Part shown: one piece after another, positions 24,709-33,018 of the stretch
Numbering within the stretch: the first letter of the stretch is position 1
Layout: each line of letters opens with the position of its first letter
Assembly (NCBI GenBank): GCA_022843485.1
Contig: JALHNM010000006.1
Coordinates: 1 to 64,000, forward strand
Origin: Fimbriimonadaceae bacterium
GTDB taxonomy: Bacteria > Armatimonadota > Fimbriimonadia > Fimbriimonadales > Fimbriimonadaceae
Direction of reading: 5' to 3'
Length of the DNA: 64,000 nucleotides
Translations under genes and position numbers: made by a program
Notes under the pieces: generated by a model
Told to the model about the DNA's origin: nothing
The model's database searches: none
Seen by the model: the letters and a program-made list of their open reading frames with translations, nothing else

Positions 24709-25887
24709 TCAGTCTTTGTAGGGGTCGAACGTGTCGGCCCCGGCCATGGCGACCCCGATCGGCGTGAGGGTGTGGAGCACCCGCACCGACGCCCCGTGGT
24801 GTTCGAGCACCTCCGGCAGCCGCTTGTAGCACTGCGGCGCCTCGTCCGTGCCCGCCCCGCGCAGCTCCACCCCGACCCGCTTCACCCAGCTCTTCATCAT
24901 CGACTCGGTGATCGTCCCGCCCGTCCGTTCGCCGGTCTTGCGGTTGAGCTTGCCTGCCGCCTGGGTGCGGCTGAGCACCCGCCCCGCACCGTGCACGGTC
25001 GAGTTCAGCGCCCGCTGCGACTCCTCCGACTCCACGCCCTCAAGGATCACGCTCACGTCGCCCATCGAGCCGCCCACGAACCCCCGTTGGCCCGGGAACG
25101 CCGGGGTCGCCCCCTTGCGAACGACCCACAGGTCCTCCCCGCCGTGCCGCTCACGCCAGGCGAAGTTGTGGTGGTTGTGCACTTCCTCCTCGACCCGCCC
25201 CCCGAGGATCGAGGCCACCTTCCCGCACACCCAGTCCCGGCCCGCATAGGCGTAGCGCCCGGCCAGCTCCATGAGCGCGAGGTAGTCGTCCCCGAGCGGG
25301 GTGCCGAGGTCCAGCACGACCGGGTCGACGAACATCCCGTCCTTGCCCCCGCCCTCCTTGATGAACCGGGTCGCCGTGCGGTGCCCCAGCCCCCGCGAAC
25401 CGAAGTGCACCCCCACCCACACCCGGTCGAGCTCGTCCACGAACACGTCCACGTAGTGGTTGCCGCTGCCGACCGTGCCGAGCTGGTTCCGGGCGGTGTC
25501 GCGGGTGCTCTGGTCGTGGAGCGACCAGGCCGGGTCGTCGAAGAGGGGGTGGTCGACCCGCTCCTCGTTCCGCCTCCCGACCCCGAAGCTGACCTGCGAG
25601 AACACGTCGTCCATGATCGTCCGGATGTTTTTGCGGACCTCCTCCGCGGGCAGGTCCAGGCGTACCGCCTTGTTGCCGCAGGCGATGTCGTAGCCCACAC
25701 CGCTCGGGCTCAGCGCCCCCCGGTAGGCGACCACGCCGCCGATCGGCATCGAATAGCCGACATGGTGGTCGGCCATCAACGCCGCCCCCGCCACCCGCTC
25801 GTCCTTGGCGCACGTCTGGATCTGCCGCACCGCGTCCTTATCGACCGGGCTCCCCCAGACCGCCACCCCTCCCGTCTCCGACTGCAC
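24709..25887 (-). CDS. rtcB: RtcB-family RNA ligase
   Basis: 392 residues from GTG 25887. The open frame continues another 21 codons to GTG 25950, but that stretch does not look like family sequence. Active-site motifs include ADHHVGYSMPIGGVV, GVGYDIACGNKAV with the manganese-binding Asp-Cys, GTVGSGNHYVDVF, GVHFGSRGLGH and the late HGAGRVLSRTQAAG holding the guanylylated His. RtcB joins 2',3'-cyclic phosphate and 5'-OH RNA ends with GTP and manganese. The KNIRTIMDDVFSQVSFGVG spacing is close to the bacterial subgroup. No archease or RtcA is adjacent. Confidence 0.93.
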   Translation of the reverse strand: MQSETGGVAVWGSPVDKDAVRQIQTCAKDERVAGAALMADHHVGYSMPIGGVVAYRGALSPSGVGYDIACGNKAVRLDLPAEEVRKNIRTIMDDVFSQVSFGVGRRNEERVDHPLFDDPAWSLHDQSTRDTARNQLGTVGSGNHYVDVFVDELDRVWVGVHFGSRGLGHRTATRFIKEGGGKDGMFVDPVVLDLGTPLGDDYLALMELAGRYAYAGRDWVCGKVASILGGRVEEEVHNHHNFAWRERHGGEDLWVVRKGATPAFPGQRGFVGGSMGDVSVILEGVESEESQRALNSTVHGAGRVLSRTQAAGKLNRKTGERTGGTITESMMKSWVKRVGVELRGAGTDEAPQCYKRLPEVLEHHGASVRVLHTLTPIGVAMAGADTFDPYKD

Positions 25888-26039
25888 GACCTCAGAGTAC
25901 CGTCCCCCCCAGCCCAGACTCGCACCTTCCGCCCGGTCCTCTAAGGCCACCTTGCGCGTAAGCCCTGGACCACACCCCGGTCCACCCAGTCCACTCGACC
26001 CCGAACCTCCCCCACCCTCCCCGGTAAACTCTAGGCACC

Positions 26040-27218
26040 ATGCCCGACGTCGTCGTCCTTTCCGGAGTCCGCACCCCCATCGGGGCCTTCCAAGGCGCCC
26101 TCGGTTCGCTCACGGCGCCGCAGCTCGGCAGCGTCGCCATCAAGGCCGCGCTCGAGGCGGCGGGGGTCGAGCCCGGCCAGGTGGACGAGGTCCTCATGGG
26201 CTGCGTCCTCCAGGGCGGGATCGGCCAGGCCCCTGCCCGGCAGGCGGCGAAGGGCGCGGGCATCCCTGACAGCGTCCCCTGCACGACCGTCAACAAGGTC
26301 TGCGGCAGCGGCATGAAGACGGTCATGATGGCGGCCCAGGCGATCAAGGCGGGCGACGCCCAGGTCGTCGTGGCGGGCGGGATGGAGTCGATGACCAACG
26401 CCCCCTACGCCCTCCCGACCGGCCGCGCGGGCTTCCGGATGGGCCATGCCACCGCCGTCGACCTCATGATCCACGACGGGCTGTGGGACCCCTACGACAA
26501 CGTCCATATGGGCAACTGCGGGGACCTCTGTGCCGCCGAGGAAAAGTTCAGCCGCGAAGAGGTCGACGCCTACGCCGCCGAGAGCTACCGCCGGGCCCTG
26601 CACGCCCAGGCCGAGTGCTGGCTCGGCGCCGAGATCGCCCCCGTGGCCGTGCCCCAGCGCAAAGGCGACCCCGTCATGGTCAGCGCCGACGAGGAACCCG
26701 GGCGAGGCAACCCGGCCAAGCTCCCCGAGCTCCGGCCCGCCTTCGGCAAGGAGGGGGTCACGACCGCCGGCAACGCGAGCTCGATCAACGACGGCGCCGC
26801 CGCCCTGGTGGTGGCCTCGGCCGAATGGGCCGCCTCCCATCGTATAAGTCCTATAGGACATATCAAAGCCTATACCCAGCACGCCCAAGAGCCCAAGTGG
26901 TTCACCACCGCGCCCGCCTTCGCCATCGAGAAGCTGCTCGAGAAGGCCGGGCTCGCGGTGGGCGACGTGGACCTGTTCGAGATCAACGAGGCGTTCTCGG
27001 TCGTGCCGATGTTCGCCATGCGCAAGCTCGGGCTGCCGCACGAGAAGGTCAACGTCAACGGCGGGGCCGTCTCGCTGGGCCACCCCATCGGGATGACCGG
27101 CGCCCGCCTCGTCCTCACCGCCCTCCACGAACTCCGCCGCCGCAACGCCACCCACGCCATCGCCACCCCTTGTATCGGTGGGGGGGAGGCGACGGCGGTG
27201 CTGCTTGAGCGGGTTTGA
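26040..27218 (+). CDS. Acetyl-CoA C-acetyltransferase (thiolase)
   Basis: 392 residues, the standard length for a biosynthetic-type thiolase. The acyl-enzyme Cys is in VNKVCGSGMK (near residue 88), the histidine in GGAVSLGHPIGMTG and the second catalytic Cys in TPCIGGGEATA. It condenses two acetyl-CoA or cleaves acetoacetyl-CoA, for beta-oxidation or PHB/ketone pathways. Residues encoded at 26841-26876 (HRISPIGHIKAYT) come from an AT-rich stretch with codons rare in the window (ATA, AGT, GGA), although the length matches the family (see repeat entry). No start Shine-Dalgarno is evident. Confidence 0.93.
   Translation: MPDVVVLSGVRTPIGAFQGALGSLTAPQLGSVAIKAALEAAGVEPGQVDEVLMGCVLQGGIGQAPARQAAKGAGIPDSVPCTTVNKVCGSGMKTVMMAAQAIKAGDAQVVVAGGMESMTNAPYALPTGRAGFRMGHATAVDLMIHDGLWDPYDNVHMGNCGDLCAAEEKFSREEVDAYAAESYRRALHAQAECWLGAEIAPVAVPQRKGDPVMVSADEEPGRGNPAKLPELRPAFGKEGVTTAGNASSINDGAAALVVASAEWAASHRISPIGHIKAYTQHAQEPKWFTTAPAFAIEKLLEKAGLAVGDVDLFEINEAFSVVPMFAMRKLGLPHEKVNVNGGAVSLGHPIGMTGARLVLTALHELRRRNATHAIATPCIGGGEATAVLLERV
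26842..26877 (+). repeat. AT-rich palindromic element inside the thiolase gene (family E)
   Basis: This 36-base stretch contains the perfect palindrome GTCCTATAGGAC (26848-26859) and TATAAGTCCTAT (26843-26854), a 12-mer also found at 39791-39802 beside rnpB. It is much more AT-rich than the gene around it. It is translated in frame, and the protein length is normal, so it replaced or overwrote sequence rather than adding to it. Confidence 0.55.
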
Positions 27219-27224
27219 GCCTGA

Positions 27225-28481
27225 ATGGCTTCGATCTATAGCAAACCGATCGAGCAGATCGAATACGATGACCTTCGGGCTTTGCTCGACACGGGGGCGA
27301 CCGAAAACCTTCGCCTAGAGTTCAAGAGCCTGCCCCCGAGCCGAGACGAACTCCTCAAAAAGGTAAGCGGCATGGCCAACGCCTTCGGAGGAGTACTCAT
27401 CGTAGGGGCTGAAGAACAGCGTGGGACGCTGTCAGGGCTACCCGGAGTCCCGCTCAAAGAGAACTATCCGCAGACGGTCGAGCAATGGTGCTCGACCTCT
27501 TTGGATCCGTGGCTGCGCTGTGAGACGAGCCCTGCTATCCCCAACCCCTCGTCTTCCGATGGAGACGAGAGGTTCCTTTACGTGATTCGAGTACCGGAGA
27601 GCCCTCTAGCTCCTCACTTCCTCGTTGGCCGGAAGGGAGTGTACGTTCGAGTGGTGGAGACGTCGGGGCAGGTTCAGACGTCACTGGCTGAGCACTCCGA
27701 ACTGCTCCGCATGGTAGATCGCCGCAAGGCCGTGTTAGAGAGAAAGCACGCGGCCTACAAGCGGTTTCTGACTCGCGCGGATCACTTCTTCGGGGAGGTG
27801 CCAGGTACACCATATAAGGTCACGGAGCCACGCCTGACATTCTCGATCTCCCCGATGTACCCGATGAATGACGTGTGTGCGGAGGTCGATCTGTTGAAGT
27901 CGGTCGAGGAGGCCTCTCTCATCGCGCGCGGTGAGTCTTACCCTGGCAGTAGGTCGGACGCCGCTTCTCAGGTGCAAAGTATCATCTACACGCGTGAGCA
28001 TTACCTCCGTCGCTTGATCGAAGTCGCAACGACGGGCCAAATCTCGATGGGACTGTCGCTATCACGTCAGGACTCGCCCGCTAACGCTAGGGGAGCGAAG
28101 AACCCTTTCGGGATCGACATTTCATCGTTGCTAGGCGAACTCTTTCTGCTTATCTCGTTAGCTTCGAAGTGGTACTCAGGGCGAGCTCAGGGCACCCAGT
28201 TCAGCGTTCTTCTGCAGTTGCGTTCGATAAGGGTCGTGCCAGTGGTCTACTACCCTTACGGTAACGGGGTCCACGAGAACGTACCCGGCTCTCCGATCGA
28301 TGACTCCTGCGAGATCTCCGAGGATCTCTACTTTCCGGAGGGGTTCGACCCAGACGCGACCATGCGCCAGGTCGTCAAGAGGGTTCTCTACAGTCTTAAC
28401 TTGCGCAGCTGGGTTGGGAGCGATGAAGCAGTCGAGAAGCGCGTAAAGGCCGCTTCTGATTACGCTATGATTCAGCGTTGA
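27225..28481 (+). CDS. AlbA_2 (Schlafen-type) domain protein, likely accessory or defence-related
   Basis: 418 residues. Residues ~20-130 hold the AlbA_2 pattern: LDTGATENLRLEFKS, VSGMANAFGGVLIVGAEE and FLYVIRVPESPLAPHF, with the expected E.. and K residues. AlbA_2 domains occur in transcriptional regulators and in defence or toxin-like proteins. The remaining ~280 residues, with little hydrophobic sequence, are not assigned. Base composition is visibly lower in GC than the neighbours and codons are less biased, consistent with recent acquisition. It follows the thiolase closely (7 bases) on the same strand but is probably a separate unit. An HNH gene lies downstream. Confidence 0.8.
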   Translation: MASIYSKPIEQIEYDDLRALLDTGATENLRLEFKSLPPSRDELLKKVSGMANAFGGVLIVGAEEQRGTLSGLPGVPLKENYPQTVEQWCSTSLDPWLRCETSPAIPNPSSSDGDERFLYVIRVPESPLAPHFLVGRKGVYVRVVETSGQVQTSLAEHSELLRMVDRRKAVLERKHAAYKRFLTRADHFFGEVPGTPYKVTEPRLTFSISPMYPMNDVCAEVDLLKSVEEASLIARGESYPGSRSDAASQVQSIIYTREHYLRRLIEVATTGQISMGLSLSRQDSPANARGAKNPFGIDISSLLGELFLLISLASKWYSGRAQGTQFSVLLQLRSIRVVPVVYYPYGNGVHENVPGSPIDDSCEISEDLYFPEGFDPDATMRQVVKRVLYSLNLRSWVGSDEAVEKRVKAASDYAMIQR

Positions 28482-28522
28482 CGCCTGAGCAGCTCAGGCT
28501 TGCTGGATGCGCTAGCCAAGAT

Positions 28523-28556
28523 GGGTGGCCCGGCCTGACCCGGAGGGCAGGCCGGG
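28523..28556 (+). repeat. Outlying family A REP copy
   Basis: A full copy of the RAYT-linked repeat (GGGTGGCCCGGCCTGACCC .. GGGCAGGCCGGG), 42 bases after the AlbA_2 stop and about 5 kb from the main cluster. It marks the 3' border of the lower-GC accessory gene. Confidence 0.8.
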
Positions 28557-28789
28557 GTGGGGCGTACCTGTGGGGGTCTGCGTCGCGGATCGGTACCTTC
28601 TCGCTGTCCCAAGGAAGTGCAGGGTCGTCTCGGATGTGACCTGATCCGGAGCCCCTCACTCTCGTCTCTTCACGCCCAGGGGCGTCCCGGGCGGACTTCC
28701 CTCGCCGCAACAGGAGGCGGAACGACGCCGCAACGCCAGGGCACCCTGCCCTCTCCCCCCCGTCTCCCGGCCCTGTGCGTGGGGTCGAG

Positions 28790-28833
28790 CGCACGGACAC
28801 CGCACGGACACCGCAAGGACACCGCACGGACAC
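28790..28833. repeat. Tandem repeat of an 11-base unit
   Basis: Four direct copies of CGCACGGACAC (28790-28800, 28801-28811, 28812-28822 with one change to CGCAAGGACAC, and 28823-28833). The rest of the 477-base gap 28482-28958 holds no credible coding sequence: the open frames there lack family motifs and are probably chance, although a long minus-strand frame spans it. Confidence 0.75.
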
Positions 28834-28958
28834 TCCTAGTTTCGGCCTCGGTGGGGCTGGGAATCGGCCCGGAGCCCTCGCCTTTGGGCAAGAGTCGGCT
28901 ATGATGGGACGCTCTGCGCCCCTCAAGCTGTGAACGGCGGAGCAGAGCGAGGAGTCGG

Positions 28959-29741
28959 ATGAGCCTGCGTCCTGGCAACGACGGCCTCCCTTGGGGCCGC
29001 GATGACCTGATCCTGGCCTTCGAGTTGTACTGCCGGATCCCCTTCAGCCGGACCAAGGCGAACGAACCGCGGGTGCAGGAACTGGCCTCGCTCATTGGTC
29101 GCACTCCAGCGTCCGTCGCCCGAAAACTCGGCAACTTCGGGGCCTTCGACCCCCATCTCGCCGCCCGGACCGTGTCCGGTTTGACGCATGGGAGCAAACT
29201 CGACCGGGAGGTTTGGGACACGTTTCACGCCGACTGGAACAGCCTGAGCGTCCTCGCCGACGAGCTACGGCGCTCGCGTGACGAGGATCGGAGAGACCCC
29301 CGTCCGATCACGGCTCCAGGCGGGCCATCGGAGACGGCCGCAGTAGCGAAACGGCGGTTGCACCAAACGTTCTTCAGAGAGGCCGTCCTGAGCAGTTACA
29401 ACGGTCGGTGCTGTGTCACGGGCCTCCCGCTGGTGGAGTGCTTGGTCGCCGGCCACATCGTGCCTTGGAGCGTGGACGAAAGCCGCCGCGCGGATCCGAC
29501 CAACGGTCTTTGCATGTCGGCGACCTTCGACCGGCTCTTCGAGCGCGGCCTGCTCACGATCCAGGATGACCTGACCCTCACCGTGAGCCAGCGGCTGCTG
29601 GACTCGAAGGATCAGTCCGTCGCCGAGTGCGTCGCCACCCACCACGGACAGAGGATCGTGCCACCTGCCAGGTTCTTCCCTGACCCCGCCTGCCTCCGGT
29701 GGCACCGGGACAACCGATTCGAGTCTGACCGGACTCCGTGA
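28959..29741 (+). CDS. HNH endonuclease, restriction-type
   Basis: 260 residues from ATG 28959, preceded by GGAG. Residues 1-70 resemble the helical N-terminal domain of this group (DLILAFELYCRIPF, LASLIGRTPASVARKLGNF), which carries a helix-turn-helix-like element. The C-terminal HNH nuclease has CCVTGLPLVECLVAGHIVPWSVD with the first His, then NGLCMSATFDRLFERGL, where some relatives have a His after the Asn. Members are annotated as putative restriction endonucleases or phage-defence nucleases. No partner methyltransferase is in the window. Together with the AlbA_2 gene it makes a small accessory patch. Confidence 0.85.
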   Translation: MSLRPGNDGLPWGRDDLILAFELYCRIPFSRTKANEPRVQELASLIGRTPASVARKLGNFGAFDPHLAARTVSGLTHGSKLDREVWDTFHADWNSLSVLADELRRSRDEDRRDPRPITAPGGPSETAAVAKRRLHQTFFREAVLSSYNGRCCVTGLPLVECLVAGHIVPWSVDESRRADPTNGLCMSATFDRLFERGLLTIQDDLTLTVSQRLLDSKDQSVAECVATHHGQRIVPPARFFPDPACLRWHRDNRFESDRTP

Positions 29742-29806
29742 GCGAAAGGGGCAGGGTCGGGATGAAGAAAGGCTCCCTAGCGGGAGGGGGTGGGTAGGAT
29801 TGGGGG

Positions 29807-30250
29807 GTGCAGGGGGCGGGTTTGACTCCGGACCACGCGTGGTTGGCGCAGCTGGCGGGGGAGTGGGTGGCGGACGGCGAGGGGCTGCAGGCCCGGGAGA
29901 CGGCGCGGTGCCTGGAGGGCCGGTGGCTCGTCATCGAGGGCGAAGGGCCGGCCGAGGAGGGCACCCACCGGTACGTCTTCACGATCGGGTTCGACGACGC
30001 CAAGGGTCGGTACGTGGGGTCGTTCGTGAGCTCGATGATGTCGAGCCTTTGGGTCTACGAGGGCTGGCGAGAGGGCGACACGCTGACGCTGGAGTCCTTG
30101 GGGCCGCGGTTCGACGGGGAGCCCGGCACGGCCATCTACCGCGACACGATCACGCTGGACGGGGCCTCTCGCACCCTCGTCTCGACGGTCGAGACGCCGG
30201 ACGGGGGGTGGCACGAGTTCATGCGCGCCACCTCGACCCGGGTCGGCTAG
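29807..30250 (+). CDS. DUF1579-family protein
   Basis: 147 residues from GTG 29807. The start (PDHAWLAQLAGEWVADGEG) and the following strands (RYVFTIGFDDAKGRYVGSFVS, YEGWREGDTLTLES, YRDTITLDGASRTLV) match the lipocalin-like beta-barrel of DUF1579, normally 130-160 residues. The biochemical role is unknown for the family. It has no signal peptide, so it is likely cytoplasmic. The gap after it (30251-30534) holds the first copy of the 53-base repeat. Confidence 0.85.
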   Translation: MQGAGLTPDHAWLAQLAGEWVADGEGLQARETARCLEGRWLVIEGEGPAEEGTHRYVFTIGFDDAKGRYVGSFVSSMMSSLWVYEGWREGDTLTLESLGPRFDGEPGTAIYRDTITLDGASRTLVSTVETPDGGWHEFMRATSTRVG

Positions 30251-30307
30251 GGCCCTGACCCTGGGGTGGGGGTTTTGGGCTGGGGGTGCGTGGGAGGAGC
30301 CAGGCGA

Positions 30308-30360
30308 CCGGAGCACGGCTCCGGGGTCCGGGGAGCGGGTCATGGAGCCGCGCTCCGGGG
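30308..30360 (+). repeat. 53-base repeat, copy 1 (family C), upstream of the SDR gene
   Basis: CCGGAGCACGGCTCCGG (hairpin) followed by GGTCCGGGGAGCGGG, then GGAGCCGCGCTCCGGGG (second hairpin). The same sequence with three to four changes occurs at 31375-31429, so the two copies flank the SDR gene about 1.07 kb apart in direct orientation. Each copy contains two palindromes, as in BIME-type REP pairs. Confidence 0.8.
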
Positions 30361-30534
30361 GGGCGGGTGGGTTTGGGGGGTAGGCGGGGTCGCCGGGTTC
30401 GGGCGCGGGCCTGGTCGGGAAGGATTCCCCGGGGCCACCGGGCGACGGCATAGCGGCCCCTACACACGGTATTCTTGACACTGGGCGTCGAGCCCGACTC
30501 AGAGCCTGGCCCGGCGCCGATTCAAGGAGGCACT

Positions 30535-31290
30535 ATGAACCGGGTCCATGGGAAAGTCGTTCTCGTCACCGGCGGGGCGCTCGGCATCGGCCGAGCCACC
30601 TGCGAGAGGCTCGCTCAGGAGGGAGCCAAGGTCGCCGTCACCGACGTCCTCGTCAGAGAGGGCATGGACCTTGCCGAAGCCATCGGCGGGTCGTTCTGGA
30701 GGCTGGACGTCTCCGACGAGGCCGAAGTCAAACGGGTCGTCGACGACGTCGTCGCCAGATGGGGGCGGCTGGACGCCATCGTCAACAACGCCGGGATCGC
30801 CGGGGCCAACAAGCCGACCCACGAGATCACGGAAGAGGAATGGGACCGCGTGCAGGCGGTGAACGTCAAGGGGGTCTTCTTCTGCACCAAGCACGCCGTG
30901 CCCTGGCTCAAGGCCGCCGGCGGGGGGAGCGTGGTCAACGTCTCGAGCATCTATGGGATCGTGAGCGCCCCCGACATCCCGCCCTACCACGCGAGCAAGG
31001 GGGCCGTCCGCACGATGAGCAAGACCGACGCCCTGATCTACGCCCCGGACAAGATCCGGGTGAACTCCGTGCACCCCGGATTCATCTGGACGCCGCTCGT
31101 CGAGGGGTTCCTGACCGAGGCGGGGCTGGAGACGGACGAAGGGCGCAAGGGCCTGGACGCCCGGCACCCGCTCGGCCACGTCGGCGAGCCCGACGACATC
31201 GCGTGGGGCATCGTGTACCTGGTCTCGGACGAGTCCAAGTTCGTCACCGGCGCCGAGCTCGTGATCGACGGCGGCTACACCTGTCGGTGA
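30535..31290 (+). CDS. SDR-family oxidoreductase
   Basis: 251 residues from ATG 30535 with a strong AAGGAGG Shine-Dalgarno 5-11 bases upstream. Classical SDR motifs: VLVTGGALGIGRATC (NAD(P)-binding), IVNNAGIAGANK, VVNVSSIYGIVSAP with the catalytic Ser, and YHASKGAVRTM with the catalytic Tyr-x3-Lys. Typical length for classical SDRs; substrate unknown. The gene is flanked by direct repeats of family C. Confidence 0.95.
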   Translation: MNRVHGKVVLVTGGALGIGRATCERLAQEGAKVAVTDVLVREGMDLAEAIGGSFWRLDVSDEAEVKRVVDDVVARWGRLDAIVNNAGIAGANKPTHEITEEEWDRVQAVNVKGVFFCTKHAVPWLKAAGGGSVVNVSSIYGIVSAPDIPPYHASKGAVRTMSKTDALIYAPDKIRVNSVHPGFIWTPLVEGFLTEAGLETDEGRKGLDARHPLGHVGEPDDIAWGIVYLVSDESKFVTGAELVIDGGYTCR

Positions 31291-31374
31291 GGACAGGGCG
31301 TCGGCAAGGGGCGTGGGATCGGGTCAGGACGCAGAGACGGGGGGAGGAGAGCCGGTGCGACCGAGGCGGGGGTG

Positions 31375-31429
31375 CCGGAGCACGGCTCCGGGGTCCGGGG
31401 AGCGGGCGATGGATCCGCGCTCCGGGGGG
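31375..31429 (+). repeat. 53-base repeat, copy 2 (family C), downstream of the SDR gene
   Basis: Same element as 30308-30360 with changes such as GGCGATGGATCC in place of GGTCATGGAGCC. It begins 85 bases after the SDR stop. Direct orientation relative to copy 1. Confidence 0.8.
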
Positions 31430-31479
31430 TGGTGGGGGCGGTAATGGGCGGTCGGGACCGCGTTTCGGGGGGAGGGGAA

Positions 31480-31525
31480 CAGGCTGGAAGCCTGGGGGCA
31501 CCATCGGCTGAAAGCCGATGCTACG
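31480..31525. repeat. Two GTAG-headed hairpins (family B)
   Basis: CAGGCTGGAAGCCTG (31480-31494) and CATCGGCTGAAAGCCGATG (31502-31520) followed by CTACG. On the minus strand the latter reads CGTAG-CATCGGC.., the GTAG plus stem layout of REP elements. It is close to the pyk stop, where it may also act as an RNA 3'-end structure. Confidence 0.7.
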
Positions 31526-31533
31526 GGTCGAGG

Positions 31534-32937
31534 CTACGCGCGGAGGACGAGGATCATGTTCGTGTTGCCGCGGCTGCCGGTGGGGTAGCCGGCGGTGACG
31601 ACGTACTGGTCGCCGGGGCTGAGGACGCCGCGTTGGCGGAAGCTCTCGACCAGGAAGGCGACGGCCTCGTCGGTGTTGGTGGTCGGGGGCATGCGGACGG
31701 ACTCGACCCCCCAGACCAGGGCCATCTGCTGTTGGGTGCGCTCGTCCCATGCGGCGCAGAGGATGGGGACGGCGGGGCGGTACTTACTCACGAGGCGGGG
31801 GGTGGTGCCGCTCGCCGACGTCGTCAGGATCGCCCGGACGCGGAGGGTGTTGGCGATGGTCACGGCGGCGAGGGCGACGGCTTCGGTCGGGGCCCCACGG
31901 TCGGGGTTCTCCTCGGGGTCGGCCAGGCGCTCGTTCGGGTCGAGGGTCGATTCCGTCTTCTCGGCGATGCGGGCCATGGTGCGCACGGCCTCGACCGGGT
32001 AGGCCCCGCTCGCCGTCTCGCCGCTCAGCATGAGGGCGTCGGTGCCGTCGAGGATGGCGTTCGCGATGTCGGTGGCCTCGGCACGGGTGGGGCGGGCGTT
32101 GACGATCATGCTCTCGAGCATCTGCGTCGCCGTGATGACGGGCTTGCCCGCGAGGTTGGCCTTTCGGATGATGATCTTCTGCGCGATCGGCACGTCCTCG
32201 ATATCCATCTGGAGACCGAGGTCGCCACGGGCGACCATGACGGCGTCGCTCGCCTCGATGACGTCGTCGATGAGGTCGAGCGCCTCGGGGGTCTCGACCT
32301 TGGCGACGAGGCGGACGGTCGGGTCGAGCCGGTCGACGATCTCCCGCAGCCGCCGCATGTCGTCGGGGTGGCGGACGTAGCTGAGGGCGATGTAGTCGCA
32401 CCCGTAGCGGACGGCCTCTTCGACGTCCTCGAGGTCCTTGTCGGTGATGGCGGGGGCGTCGAACGACTTGCCGACCAGGGTTACGCCCTGGCGAGACTTG
32501 ACCTTGCCGCCAGTGAGGGCCTCGGCCTTGAAGACACCGTGGTTACAATCGCCGAGCCGGACTTCGACGTCCCCATCGCCGAAGAGCACACGGTCGCCGG
32601 GGGCCATTGCGGCCCAGACCTCGTCGTCGGCCATCGGGAGCATCGCGCCGTGGCCGTGGCCGATGGTGAGGGTGTCGCCGGTCTGAAGCTCGACGAAGCC
32701 TCCCTCGATCTGCCCGATGCGGAACTTGGGGCCCTGCAGGTCCGCGAGCACAGCGATCGGGGACAGGCCCGTGTTGAGCTCGCGCACCCATCGGACTAAG
32801 TCGCGCTTGCCGTCCCAATCGCCGTGCGAGCAATTGAGCCGGGCGACGTTCATGCCCGCGCCAGCGAGGGCCTCGACCCTTTCGGCCGAGGCCACAGCCG
32901 GGCCGAGCGTGGCGACGATCTTCGTTCGGCGACGCAT
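31534..32937 (-). CDS. pyk: Pyruvate kinase
   Basis: 467 residues, standard for the tetrameric enzyme. Landmarks: KIVATLGPAVAS at the start, VARLNCSHGDW, IAVLADLQGPKFRIG, VARGDLGLQMDIEDVP with the metal-binding pair, and ITATQMLESM. It transfers phosphate from phosphoenolpyruvate to ADP in glycolysis. The C-terminal domain is complete (LTTSASGTTPRLVSKYRP). LNCSHG replaces the common LNFSHG. It converges on the SDR gene across a repeat-bearing gap. Confidence 0.96.
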   Translation of the reverse strand: MRRRTKIVATLGPAVASAERVEALAGAGMNVARLNCSHGDWDGKRDLVRWVRELNTGLSPIAVLADLQGPKFRIGQIEGGFVELQTGDTLTIGHGHGAMLPMADDEVWAAMAPGDRVLFGDGDVEVRLGDCNHGVFKAEALTGGKVKSRQGVTLVGKSFDAPAITDKDLEDVEEAVRYGCDYIALSYVRHPDDMRRLREIVDRLDPTVRLVAKVETPEALDLIDDVIEASDAVMVARGDLGLQMDIEDVPIAQKIIIRKANLAGKPVITATQMLESMIVNARPTRAEATDIANAILDGTDALMLSGETASGAYPVEAVRTMARIAEKTESTLDPNERLADPEENPDRGAPTEAVALAAVTIANTLRVRAILTTSASGTTPRLVSKYRPAVPILCAAWDERTQQQMALVWGVESVRMPPTTNTDEAVAFLVESFRQRGVLSPGDQYVVTAGYPTGSRGNTNMILVLRA

Positions 32938-33018
32938 CGCTCGGGGTCGTACCTCCCCGGGAGACGACGCCGGGGACTGGTAGGTCTTCTAGGCTCTAGG
33001 GAGCGGGCGGTGGGGCGC

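Noticed and set aside
24709-25950. Longer rtcB start at GTG 25950
   Set aside because: The additional 21 codons do not look like RtcB sequence and there is no Shine-Dalgarno. The start was placed at 25887, although this is not certain.
26842-26877. Insertion lengthening the thiolase
   Set aside because: The protein has the standard length and the flanking residues align with thiolase family members, so it is a replacement of sequence, not an added segment.
30475-30534. Promoter starting with TTGACA at 30475 before the SDR gene
   Set aside because: A perfect -35 hexamer, but the -10 position (about 30498-30503) has CTCAGA. The AAGGAGG upstream of the ATG is a ribosome-binding site, not part of a promoter.
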